Below, in pieces: positions 43,701 through 51,492 of a DNA stretch of 64,000 nt. The stretch is from contig JAYVZE010000200.1 in assembly GCA_043783625.1 (NCBI GenBank), positions 1 to 64,000 of the forward strand. The letters are read 5' to 3'. This DNA comes from JAFDVL01 sp043783625 (GTDB lineage Bacteria > Acidobacteriota > Blastocatellia > RBC074). The translations under genes and the position numbers were made by a program. The notes below the pieces were generated by a model that ran no database searches, was not told the DNA's origin, and saw only the letters and a list, made by a program, of their open reading frames with translations. The stretch's first letter is position 1. Each line of letters begins with the position of its first letter.

Positions 43701-44133
43701 GTGTCACCTGTTTTTGTGTGATGGTCTGTCCCATCGAAGCAGTTTCAGTGTCGAGCGTGACCGCCGCCGCTTGCACATCCACTGTTGCGCTGACATCACC
43801 GACTTTTAGATCGAAATCTGCACGAGCAATTTTATCCACTGTCAGTTGCACGTTGGATTGCCTGGAAGTAGTGAAACCCGGCTGTGCTACTGCTACTGTG
43901 TAGTTTCCAACGGGCAACAAGGCAAACGAATAAGTGCCTTCTTCATTGGTCGTCGCTTCTCGCATAAAACCATTCGCTTGATTAGTGACAGTGACTTTTG
44001 CCCGCGCTAAAACGGCTCCGCTGGCGTCTTTCACTGTACCGGTAATTTGCCCCGTCGCGGTTTGCGCTTTAAGTGAACTGGTAACTCCTAAAAGCAACGC
44101 GAGAAGAGCAAACAGAAAAGGTATTTTTCTCAT
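40789..44133 (-). CDS. Oar-type TonB-dependent receptor 2
   Basis: 1114 residues. AGGAG is about 9 nt before ATG. Signal peptide to LKAQ, carboxypeptidase-regulatory domain (TATGQITGTVKDASGAVLARAKVTV), plug with QVTQLPLNGRNFLSLLFLNGG and NNYLLDGTSNTDTALG, and a barrel whose last residues NQLGAKLVW end in an aromatic. Substrate unknown. It is the first gene downstream of the IclR-like regulator with a 494-nt leader containing palindromes, so it is a natural target of that regulator. Confidence 0.92.
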   Translation of the reverse strand: MRKIPFLFALLALLLGVTSSLKAQTATGQITGTVKDASGAVLARAKVTVTNQANGFMREATTNEEGTYSFALLPVGNYTVAVAQPGFTTSRQSNVQLTVDKIARADFDLKVGDVSATVDVQAAAVTLDTETASMGQTITQKQVTQLPLNGRNFLSLLFLNGGTVETNGEQGGMRQGAGNAISINGARPTSNNYLLDGTSNTDTALGTPAAILSIDAIQEFKEQTGTYSAEYGFSANQVNIVSKTGTNDLHGTVFWFGRRDKFDANNYFNNARGVKKTKLKQDQYGFVVGGPVWIPKLYDGRNKSFWLANFEGYKRIAGSSDLLTVPTADQLGGKFTSQILDPVTGLPFVGNIVPTNRFSRLAQLAATKFFPAPNFTGTGGNYLRVRNLPLDQKQYTIRGDQQLGRLGTVFGRYTQSDYTNTAIGNTTELGDVDFVQKTKNWQISHTIPFSSNLVNQFRFGYIEAGAVQHGATAPQADIDTLKLTGVFTGLPDDQRSYPAVGFGGVGAGLSGGGSAVNDYQSSNQPMVDISNTTTWIRGRHTLNMGFNFRKWSLQRDLANDFLGQFTFSGFFTGNATRDNAIADFLLGYFSGASVFQPAGFSVAGKTGNPREFNFLYVAPYIQDDWKINSRLTLNLGVRWDYRSVPYETNNRMGWRDLSNPKGGLLVADQTLVDKGIVGDQSYYKFAGRRNPADASKKVFAPRLGFAWRPFSDDKTVLRGGYGIFYDSAEGREIDGAADIFPYVSRGNYTQSLGQTNLLTTNQLFPNFANVGVASPAANTFLAVNISPNPKNPYVQQWSLGAQRSLSTNTTLELNYIGSKGTHLLMRRQIAQSRKPVNPALCAATPTVGDCPVLARRPFVNFATYIDSDWSGNSSYNAFNAKVEHRSNSLLFTLVYTWAKSIDSKSAAAGIGNDVAGWQGFLDNSDIRRDRGRSEFDVNHRLVSSFVYELPIGRGKKFGGNLHKAADILIGGWQVNAIATFQNGFPMTISAADVGGLNDTFGTNRADIVGKASLLKTIDKWFDTAAFKQPAAGFLGTSGRGILRLPGINNWDTGLFKNFTITEKLSFQFRLESFNAFNHTQWGNPVRSVADTVNFGKILSARAARINQLGAKLVW

Positions 44134-44235
44134 ACATTAAACTCCTGAAATAAAATCGTTTAGGGATTGAAAACGACTTCCTGTGTGAAAACATTATGGT
44201 CTCATCAGAAAAGATGAGTACACACACTAAACCTC

Positions 44236-44259
44236 AAGCTGAAGGGACTACTTCAGCTT
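44236..44259. promoter_or_regulatory. Candidate operator palindrome AAGCTGAAG-N6-CTTCAGCTT
   Basis: A perfect 9-6-9 inverted repeat about 100 nt before the receptor 2 ATG. The size and spacing suit a dimeric helix-turn-helix regulator, and an IclR-like regulator gene ends 370 nt away. A transcribed hairpin is the alternative. Confidence 0.4.
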
Positions 44260-44284
44260 AGATACAATTCGTAAAATAACGAGT

Positions 44285-44310
44285 GGCTGTCATTTGAATA
44301 GATGACAGCC
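44285..44310. promoter_or_regulatory. Second palindrome GGCTGTCAT-N8-ATGACAGCC
   Basis: A perfect 9-8-9 inverted repeat in the same leader. Its sequence is unrelated to the first. It could be an operator or a weak terminator for upstream transcription. Confidence 0.35.
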
Positions 44311-44627
44311 TAGCTAACTTAATTAATTTTTCTATTTGTTAATTAGCCTGCTACTACGAGTAATTTCACTCAGCAAAGATGATTAGAAATCTTAGAAATT
44401 ATTAGATCGAAAGTGACAATTATGAATTATGGTGCTTTTGTTTAAATTAGCAATAAGAAATATTTTGCGTATCTATTTTTCCATAATGCGGAACGATCTT
44501 CTAATAAAATAAAAGACTTTACCAGGTTTAACCTGAAATAATTCAGAATATTAATTCCGATATATGGAATTAGTTAGTAAAATAAAGCTTCCAGGCTCAT
44601 TACATCGCAGCACTTTTACTGAAGCAC

Positions 44628-45767
44628 TTATCTGTTATTTTTTACGGGGGTAGAGGAGATATCCGTTTCCGGCGGGTAAATTAATCCAACATTTTTTGGG
44701 GTAATCAATTGATGTTTGACGAAGACCGCTGAAGGAGTCGGCTTCTTTTGTAAAATGGCGAGGGCGAGGGGAATTAATTCTTCGCCGTAACGTTCCGGGA
44801 AATAACCGACACTGCCAATTAATCGGGTTCCCGGACGACGCAGTTCGTCACGTGCGGCGCGGGTGGCATTCTGTCCGATCACGGCACATTGATTGATTCG
44901 CCCGCATTCTTCAAAGGCACGCAACGCGCCCAACGCACTGGGATCATTGACTGTCGTTACCAAAGTTCGCCTCGCTTTATTGCGCCGCAGATGACGGCGG
45001 ACAACGTCCAGGCTATGCTCAAAATCGCCTTTGACTTCCAGATGTGTCGTAATCATCGCCACCCCCGGCAACGTTTGACTCAGCCCGGCCAAGGCTCCCG
45101 TGATGCGCAACTGAGGTAACGAACCAGCCAGTGGCAATTCCAATAACAAGACTTCCTCAACTTTACCTTCCCAGTTTTCTTTCGCCCAACGCCCTAACGC
45201 GCGTCCGCCAATCACGCCGGCCTGATAACTGTCAGCTCCAAAATAGGTCGCACCGGGATGCGGAATTTCAATGGCGATAACGGGAATATTCGCCTCGACA
45301 AATTTTGAAGAAATGATTGGCGCAACATGCTCATACGCCTGAAATTCAAGGACTAAATTCACACCTTCCTTAATTAGTAAATCCGCATTGCGCAAAGCGG
45401 TTTTCGGGCTGTAATTATTATTGACGGCAATCAGCCGGACTTGTTCGCGTTCGGCGACGCGGTGCAGGCTTTGGCTGACATCTTGTGAAAACTCCGAGTC
45501 GGTTGATTGCGCAGCAAAGCCAATTGTGAACGTCGAAGAAGTAATAATCTGAATGCAACTTCGATAAACTCCTTTGCTGACACGTTCGATCATTCCGCCT
45601 TTGAGAAGGCTTTGTAATAAACGAAAACAGGTAGTTTTGCTCAGCTCGACGCGTTCGACGACTTGCCCCAAAGATAAGACTTCGTGATGCTGAAAGGCGC
45701 GGAGGATGCGGCAGGCACGCACTACGGCTTCAGCAGTTTCCGGTTCGTTTTGCGTTCTTAGTGCCAT
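44628..45767 (-). CDS. Hybrid regulator: IclR-type HTH fused to a periplasmic-binding-protein-like sensor
   Basis: About 379 residues from ATG 45767 (a GTG 15 nt earlier overlaps the previous stop). Residues 1 to about 70 are an IclR-type winged helix: AVVRACRILRAFQHHEVLSLGQVVERVELSKTTCFRLLQSLLKGGMIER. The rest is not the IclR effector domain but a sugar-binding Peripla_BP_4 fold: VRLIAVNNNYSPKTALRNADLLIKEGVNLVLEFQAYEHVAPIISSKFVEANIPVIAIEIPHP, ADSYQAGVIGGRALGRWA, DPSALGALRAFEECGR, GSVGYFPERYGEELIPLALAIL. No signal peptide, so it should sense a sugar or related ligand in the cytoplasm, like LacI with a different DNA-binding head. Confidence 0.88.
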   Translation of the reverse strand: MALRTQNEPETAEAVVRACRILRAFQHHEVLSLGQVVERVELSKTTCFRLLQSLLKGGMIERVSKGVYRSCIQIITSSTFTIGFAAQSTDSEFSQDVSQSLHRVAEREQVRLIAVNNNYSPKTALRNADLLIKEGVNLVLEFQAYEHVAPIISSKFVEANIPVIAIEIPHPGATYFGADSYQAGVIGGRALGRWAKENWEGKVEEVLLLELPLAGSLPQLRITGALAGLSQTLPGVAMITTHLEVKGDFEHSLDVVRRHLRRNKARRTLVTTVNDPSALGALRAFEECGRINQCAVIGQNATRAARDELRRPGTRLIGSVGYFPERYGEELIPLALAILQKKPTPSAVFVKHQLITPKNVGLIYPPETDISSTPVKNNR

Positions 45768-45778
45768 AATATTTATTG

Positions 45779-46996
45779 TCACCGTCGCTGAAAAACGCCA
45801 TCTTTCATAATCATCAAAATACGGCTGGTCTCCTGTAAAATGCTCACATCCAGCGTAGGATCACCATCAATCAGTAATAAATCTGCCAACCAATTTTCGT
45901 GAATCCAACCAACTTCCAAGCCCATCAATTGTCCACCAAGTTTCGTCGCAGCAACCAACGCTTCAGTCGGGCTATAGTCAAACAATTTCACAAATAATTC
46001 CAGATCACGCGCATTCCGTCCAACTGGATTGTAAGGAAAACCGTAATCGCCACCAGGCAGTACACGAATGCCGCGCTTGCGCATTTCGGGATAGAGTTTT
46101 TGCATGCGCTCGACTTCGGCAAAGACACCCATTTTTTCGGCAACTTCGCGGGTAATGCCAAAGGCCTCGGCTTCGTACATCCGCGCATATCGCAGGCTCA
46201 CCGCAGGTGCGACGAACACTTCATCTTTTTTCGCTTCGAGTAAATCAAGTGCCTCTTCGTCCGCGTGTGAACAGTGATACAAAATGCGAAATCCATGGCG
46301 CAGCGCGATCTTAATGGACTCAGCAGATTGCGCGTGACACGACAGCCAAATGCCGCGTTTGTGAGCTTCATCGGCGGCAGCGGCAACTTCGTCTTCGGAG
46401 TAAATTAAATTTTGCGAAGCACCTTCAGAGAACGCATCGTCACCTGACAATAAAAGTTTGATGGAATCAATTCCCAGCTCCGACATCTCGGTTACATAAT
46501 TGCGCAGCGCCTCAACGCCGCGCCCGTGTTTATTGCCTTCGGCGGGAGGGACGCCCAAAACATTGTTTGGAGCCTGTTCCAGCGAAGATGCAATCAAACG
46601 CGGGCCTAGCAGCCAGCCACCTTCGATTTCTTTTTTGAGTGCAATTTCAAATCTTGTACCGAGCGAGCCGGCGGAATATGCACTCGTGAATCCAGCCTCC
46701 AGCGTGACACGGGCATTGTGTGCTGTCACCAATAAATGCTCTTCGGGCGGCAGCATCATCCCGTTGAAAATTCGCCCCACTGATGAAGGCCACGACAGAT
46801 GCGCGTGTGATTCAATTAAGCCGGGCATCAACGTTGCGCCGTGGCAATTGATAATTTCTGCGCCTTCGTGTGTGAGTTGATTCGCGCCTTCTGCAATAGC
46901 GGTGATGCGATTGCCTGACACCATAACTTCACCCTCAAATGGAGCACGTCCAGAGCCATCAAAAATTTGCGCATCTGTGAAAAGGATTGATTGCAT
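45779..46996 (-). CDS. Amidohydrolase-family protein (imidazolonepropionase/prolidase-like)
   Basis: About 405 residues from MQSILFTDAQIFDGSG, one base after the stop of the GlcG-like gene; the longer frame overlaps that gene. Metal-site motifs: GLIESHAHLSWPS (HxH), a Lys-like position in DSIKLLLSGDD, WLSCHAQSAESIKIAL and ILYHCSHADEEAL, then GGDYGFPYNP. It has the metal-dependent hydrolase composite fold with a flanking beta-sandwich (ADLLLIDGDPTLDVSIL). Substrate unknown. No signal peptide. Confidence 0.9.
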   Translation of the reverse strand: MQSILFTDAQIFDGSGRAPFEGEVMVSGNRITAIAEGANQLTHEGAEIINCHGATLMPGLIESHAHLSWPSSVGRIFNGMMLPPEEHLLVTAHNARVTLEAGFTSAYSAGSLGTRFEIALKKEIEGGWLLGPRLIASSLEQAPNNVLGVPPAEGNKHGRGVEALRNYVTEMSELGIDSIKLLLSGDDAFSEGASQNLIYSEDEVAAAADEAHKRGIWLSCHAQSAESIKIALRHGFRILYHCSHADEEALDLLEAKKDEVFVAPAVSLRYARMYEAEAFGITREVAEKMGVFAEVERMQKLYPEMRKRGIRVLPGGDYGFPYNPVGRNARDLELFVKLFDYSPTEALVAATKLGGQLMGLEVGWIHENWLADLLLIDGDPTLDVSILQETSRILMIMKDGVFQRR

Positions 46997-46997
46997 C

Positions 46998-47441
46998 TTA
47001 GCCCTCAATTTTGCCTGGAGCTGCCACAAAGCCTGTCGCCGCAATTCCTGCCAAGGCACACAATTCATCATTGTCACCCGTATCGCCCGTGACACCGACT
47101 GCGCCGATAATTTCTTGATGTTCGTCGAGAATTAATACGCCGCCGGGCGAAGGCACTGCGCGCCCCTGACTGATCGTCGTCAGCGCATCAATGAAGGCTG
47201 GAAACTTCGCCGCACGTTCGGTGATTTCGCGTGTGCCGAAACCCATGCCGAGCGATCCCCACGCTTTACCATACGCGATGTCAAAGCGCACGATGCCTGC
47301 GCCGTCTTCGCGTTTGAAGACCATGACGTGACCGCCAGCATCCAGCACCGCAACAGCCATCGGAGCGAGTTTTAGCTTGCGGGCTTCGGCTAATGCCGTA
47401 TCAACAATTTTTTCGGCATGTGCCAATTTTAGTTTTGCCAT
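46998..47441 (-). CDS. GlcG/HbpS-like (DUF336) protein
   Basis: 147 residues, family-typical: AEKIVDTALAEARKLKLAPMAVAVLDAGGHVMVFKREDGAG, RFDIAYGKAWGSLGMG, SQGRAVPSPGGVLIL and IIGAVGVTGDTGDNDELCALAGI. GlcG/HbpS proteins bind haem or accompany oxidases such as glycolate oxidase; some take part in catabolism of small organics. It is followed one base later by the amidohydrolase and was probably translated with it. Haem binding is not provable from sequence. Confidence 0.9.
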   Translation of the reverse strand: MAKLKLAHAEKIVDTALAEARKLKLAPMAVAVLDAGGHVMVFKREDGAGIVRFDIAYGKAWGSLGMGFGTREITERAAKFPAFIDALTTISQGRAVPSPGGVLILDEHQEIIGAVGVTGDTGDNDELCALAGIAATGFVAAPGKIEG

Positions 47442-47449
47442 AGGAATAC

Positions 47450-47517
47450 AGGTGTCGGGTTTCGGGTGTTAGGTGTTAGGTAATCGAAATTAACCTGACA
47501 CCCGACACCTAACACCT
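47450..47517. repeat. Inverted repeat of the GGTGTCGGGTGTTAGG type
   Basis: AGGTGTCGGGT...AGGTGTTAGGT on one side and ACCTGACACCCGACACCTAA on the other, between the receptor 3 stop and the GlcG-like start. Related words occur at 8885-8930. Confidence 0.65.
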
Positions 47518-47520
47518 CTT

Positions 47521-50500
47521 CTAAAAAGTAAGTTTCATCGCTAATTGAATCTGACGCGGATCAAAGGTGCGGTTAATCGTGCCAAAAGAAGCACTCGAAC
47601 GATTGCCGTTCGCCGGATAAAAATTCGTCTTGTTCAGGAAGTTGAAAAATTCTCCGCGAAATTGCAGCTTCGACCCTTCCCACGGTAAGCGAAAGTTTTT
47701 ATGCAATCCCAAATCAACTTGAAAATAGGGATGGCTGCGCACTGTATTGCGTCCCGCATTGCCAAACGGTAGCGAGCGGTCAGTGGGGATGACGACATTA
47801 TTGAGGTTAAAATAATTTGTAATCGTACGTTCTCCACTTGGTGCGAGCGCATCGCCGATCACATTCGGACGCGGATTGCTGCTGCCAACGCCGAAAGCTG
47901 CGGCGGGTGAATAGGTCAGCGTGATCGGCTGCCCGCTCCACATATTGTTGATAAAACTCATCTGCCAACCACCAACCAACGCATCGGCGAGAGCCGGCAT
48001 CTTCGCGCCAAAGCGACGCCCGTTACCCAGCGGCATATCCCACACTACGCTGGTCACATTCGTCAACGTTTGGTCGTATGCCGACAAGCCTTTTTCCGCA
48101 GCGAGATTGAAATAATTTTGCGGCCCCGGCGAATTGCCGTTGGGGTTTTCCAGCACCTGCGCCGAATTATCCATCGCCTTTGACCAGGTAAACGAATTCA
48201 ATACATACAACCCGCCAGAAACGCGCCGCTCAAAGCGGGCTTGCAAACCATGATAATTTGACCAGCCGCCAGGAAAGTACGCGTTGATCGTAGCAAACGT
48301 CGTAATCCGACGGCGCGCTTGCAGCGTAGCATTTTCGGTCGTCGCGTTCGGACGTGCCTGATTGAAGTCAGCCACCATCGGCAATTTCACCGCACGATTC
48401 CCCACGTAAGCAACGTCCAGCAGCGTATTGCGAGCAATCTCTCGTTGCAGCGAAAGGAACCAGCTTTGCACATACGAACTCGGCAAATCACGCGGAATAT
48501 ATTTCACCGAAGCGTTAAGCGGACGGAAGCTGGACGGCGAAGTAAAGTCCGTTGGATAGCCCTGCCCCGTCGTACGGAAGGTCGCATCCGTCGGCAACTG
48601 ATTGACGACTCCATTGACGACTTGCGGGCCGTTGACCGCTAACAGATTCGAGGTACCAGCGCGATTGAAATGGTTGAAGCTGATGCCAAAACCGCCGCGT
48701 GCGGTAATCTTCAAAGGCCCGCTGTAAGCAAAGCCAAGCCGTGGCCCCCAATTATTGCGATCAGGGTTCAGCAGGGAGCGTCCAGCCAAAGAATCGCCCG
48801 TTGGAAAAATAATCGCATTTGCCACCGGATCGAAATTGCTAATCTTGTTATCGCGTTCCCATTGCGGTGTCGCGTATTCATAGCGGACACCTAAATTCAA
48901 CGTCAATTTTGAATTCACCTTGAAATCATCCTGCACATAACCGAAATGCATCCGCTGACGATATTGCGCGATGAAAAAATTCACCAGCGCATATTGGCTG
49001 CGCAGACCGAAAAGAAAATCGGCTACGTTATAGGTTGCACTGTCCGCTACACCACCCGTCGGACGGCTGAAATTGCCGCCATAAGTGTCCTGCCCATATA
49101 ACGGATTCACGTCCATGATTTCAGTGTTGACGCTCTGATATTCATAGCCCGTTTTGATGGAGTGCCTGCCCTTTAAAAACGAGTAGTTCACTTTCGGATT
49201 GATGACAAACGGATGTTGCCATTGCGGATTTGAAGGACGACGTCCGAGGCTGGTGAAGCCCGTAATATTTTGGGTCGTCAGCGGCCCGGTCAACGTGCGA
49301 TCTTCGGGCAATCCGGTGATGCCAAATAATTCTTTCATGCTGGGACCGCCAATGCCCACAGGCTCTTTGCCTGCGCGTGTACGCGTAATTCCCATACGGA
49401 ATTCCAACAACGAAGTCGTTGTCAACGTCCTCGTAATAGCTCCGGCAAGTTGCTGATTCAGCACCCTCGTGAAGCCGTTCCCTGACCCGCCGGACGCGCC
49501 TGGAATGACAGGTTCATTGAAGACGTTGCTCTTGCGCTGACCGATGCGCACAAATGCCGTCGTCCGCGTGTTAATTTGTTGGTCAAACTTCAGATCAAAC
49601 TTGTCATTAAAATCTTTGCTGCGCGGTGAATATTGAAAATTATTAGCGCGTCCGGCGATGGTCGGCGTAGGAAGATTCTTGAGTACCTGTAACGCGAACG
49701 GCGTGATTTTATTGGTTGGAATCGCTGTATTCGCCGCGAACGTTTCATTCGTCAGCGGATTACGAACCGGTTTGTCAAAGAGTCCAATGCGGTCATTCAG
49801 AGTTGGGATTGAAGTAAAGACCGGCACACGACTGACTTCGCGGAAGCCTTCGTAACTCAAAAAGAAAAATGTACTGTTGCGGCGAATCGGTCCGCCCAAG
49901 ACGCCGCCGAATTGATTACGTTGCAACACGGGTTTAACGCCGCCGAGCGGTTTGAAAAATCCAACCGCATTGAAATTCGTATTACGCACAAATTCCCACA
50001 ACGCACCGTGAAATTGATTCGTACCGCTCTTCACCGAAGCGTTGATCGTCGCGCCACCGCTACGTCCAAATTCGGCACTCATGTTGTTGGTTACGACTTT
50101 GAATTCTTCCAGCGCATCAGGGGAAACCTGCATTGCCTGATTGGAAAAATTCTGATTACTGGTTCCGTAAGAATTATTGTCTACGCCATCGAGCAGGAAA
50201 TTATTGAAGGTGCTGCGCAGCCCGTTAGCATTGAACGAACCTTCGCGCGCATCGCCGCCCTGTGAATCTACAGATTGCGAAAGTGTGGATTGACGGATGC
50301 CCGTCGAGAGCAACGCCAGTGCCGAGTATTGGCGACCATTCAACGGTAATTCGACAATTTGTTGACGATTGATCACCTGTCCACGGTCGCTGGATTCAGC
50401 CTCGACGAGACTGGCTCCGCCCGTAACCTGTACGGTTTCCGTCAAGGAACCAACTTTCAAAACCATATCAACTCGCTGGCGTGCGCTGACGGTAACGGTG

Positions 50501-50799
50501 ATGCCATCAGCAACCGCAGTTGAAAAACCACTCATCTCCGCGCTGACCTTGTACGTCCCGATCTTGACGTTCAAAAATTGGTAGCTCCCATTTTCATCGG
50601 TCAATGCCGTAGCAGTAATTCCAGTGCCGCTATTCGTCAAAGTAACTTTGACTCCAGCAACGATATTGTCACTGGCATCGCGGATCGAACCCAGCACCGT
50701 GGCGGTATCGAATTGGGCGAAGGCTGGTGTCATGAATAGAAAATAGAGAACGACGACGACTTCCGCCGCACGTCGCAGCAGGCGAGTAAAACTCTTCAT
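47521..50799 (-). CDS. Oar-type TonB-dependent receptor 3
   Basis: 1092 residues. Signal peptide to PAFAQ after a basic start, carboxypeptidase-regulatory domain (ATVLGSIRDASDNIVAGVKV), plug with INRQQIVELPLNGRQYSALALL and NNFLLDGVDNNSYG, barrel ending QIQLAMKLTF. It is in one strand run with a cupin upstream and GlcG-like, amidohydrolase and regulator genes downstream. The three receptors in the window differ throughout, so they are not recent duplicates and probably take different substrates. Confidence 0.92.
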   Translation of the reverse strand: MKSFTRLLRRAAEVVVVLYFLFMTPAFAQFDTATVLGSIRDASDNIVAGVKVTLTNSGTGITATALTDENGSYQFLNVKIGTYKVSAEMSGFSTAVADGITVTVSARQRVDMVLKVGSLTETVQVTGGASLVEAESSDRGQVINRQQIVELPLNGRQYSALALLSTGIRQSTLSQSVDSQGGDAREGSFNANGLRSTFNNFLLDGVDNNSYGTSNQNFSNQAMQVSPDALEEFKVVTNNMSAEFGRSGGATINASVKSGTNQFHGALWEFVRNTNFNAVGFFKPLGGVKPVLQRNQFGGVLGGPIRRNSTFFFLSYEGFREVSRVPVFTSIPTLNDRIGLFDKPVRNPLTNETFAANTAIPTNKITPFALQVLKNLPTPTIAGRANNFQYSPRSKDFNDKFDLKFDQQINTRTTAFVRIGQRKSNVFNEPVIPGASGGSGNGFTRVLNQQLAGAITRTLTTTSLLEFRMGITRTRAGKEPVGIGGPSMKELFGITGLPEDRTLTGPLTTQNITGFTSLGRRPSNPQWQHPFVINPKVNYSFLKGRHSIKTGYEYQSVNTEIMDVNPLYGQDTYGGNFSRPTGGVADSATYNVADFLFGLRSQYALVNFFIAQYRQRMHFGYVQDDFKVNSKLTLNLGVRYEYATPQWERDNKISNFDPVANAIIFPTGDSLAGRSLLNPDRNNWGPRLGFAYSGPLKITARGGFGISFNHFNRAGTSNLLAVNGPQVVNGVVNQLPTDATFRTTGQGYPTDFTSPSSFRPLNASVKYIPRDLPSSYVQSWFLSLQREIARNTLLDVAYVGNRAVKLPMVADFNQARPNATTENATLQARRRITTFATINAYFPGGWSNYHGLQARFERRVSGGLYVLNSFTWSKAMDNSAQVLENPNGNSPGPQNYFNLAAEKGLSAYDQTLTNVTSVVWDMPLGNGRRFGAKMPALADALVGGWQMSFINNMWSGQPITLTYSPAAAFGVGSSNPRPNVIGDALAPSGERTITNYFNLNNVVIPTDRSLPFGNAGRNTVRSHPYFQVDLGLHKNFRLPWEGSKLQFRGEFFNFLNKTNFYPANGNRSSASFGTINRTFDPRQIQLAMKLTF

Positions 50800-50875
50800 A
50801 GTTGGCTCCTAATCAAGTTGATGGTTCTTTGTCAGTTACTGTAATAATGAAAATATTATTTGTCCGTTTTAGAAT

Positions 50876-51433
50876 TTACGCCAGCCCTTCCGCAAATCCT
50901 CCATCCAGCAAAACAAATGCCATCCGCGCTGCTTCGTTGGTGCGATTGCTCCACGCGTGATTTGTGCCGCGCTGAATCACAACATCGCCCACATTTAGTT
51001 TCGTTTCGCTTTCGTCCAGCACCAGCCATAATTCACCGGAAATCAAAATACCGTAATCAATAGTTTCGGTGCGGTGCATTAATTTGTGCGGTGAATCGCT
51101 TTTCTGCGTTGTCGCACCTGCCGCACCCATTTGCGCAAAGCCTGCCGCGATGTCTTCGTCAGAAACATTGTTTTGAATCGAGTCAGGCGGAATGTCTACG
51201 AAGCGAATAATGCTGCCATTGGGTGTCGGATGAAGTTGCAACGGACGCAGCGTCGGATCAGCACTATTGTCAATGGGTACAGGGCTGGCATTCGTATTCC
51301 AGATTTCATAAAACACCGTGCCGGGGACGGCAGCGAAGGGAATAATATTCGGCGGCGCACCTTCTGAGGCGATGATAGCTTTGCCTTCTTCATTGTGACC
51401 TGTGACGATTCTGCGCATCGTGGGAAGACTCAT
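50876..51433 (-). CDS. Cupin-domain protein
   Basis: 185 residues with one conserved cupin barrel near the C terminus: MHRTETIDYGILISGELWLVLDESETKLNVGDVVIQRGTNHAWSNRT, matching cupin motifs 1 and 2, with Glu and His residues placed to bind a metal. The N-terminal half (IVTGHNEEGKAIIASEGAPP) is typical of a cupin subgroup often annotated next to aromatic-degradation genes. It may bind or oxidise a small acid; substrate unknown. Confidence 0.88.
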   Translation of the reverse strand: MSLPTMRRIVTGHNEEGKAIIASEGAPPNIIPFAAVPGTVFYEIWNTNASPVPIDNSADPTLRPLQLHPTPNGSIIRFVDIPPDSIQNNVSDEDIAAGFAQMGAAGATTQKSDSPHKLMHRTETIDYGILISGELWLVLDESETKLNVGDVVIQRGTNHAWSNRTNEAARMAFVLLDGGFAEGLA

Positions 51434-51492
51434 TTCATAACTCCTGTTTGATGATTTTTACATTGTCGCAAAGTTCCACTTAAAAATGAGGT

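Larger units (their letters stand above)
44134..44627. other. 494-nt AT-rich intergenic/leader region upstream of receptor 2
   Basis: The longest gene-free stretch in the window. It carries two small perfect palindromes (44236-44259, 44285-44310) and a third stem (CTCATC/GATGAG) near 44196. No supported open frame or recognisable RNA. It is likely to hold the promoter and operators of receptor 2. Confidence 0.6.

Noticed and set aside
44134..44627. Riboswitch or small RNA in the leader of receptor 2
   Set aside because: Short stems only; no recognisable conserved core such as cobalamin, TPP or SAM elements.
22044..50799. Three receptors as recent gene duplicates
   Set aside because: They share only family motifs such as LPLNGR and LLDG; their barrels and ends differ throughout.
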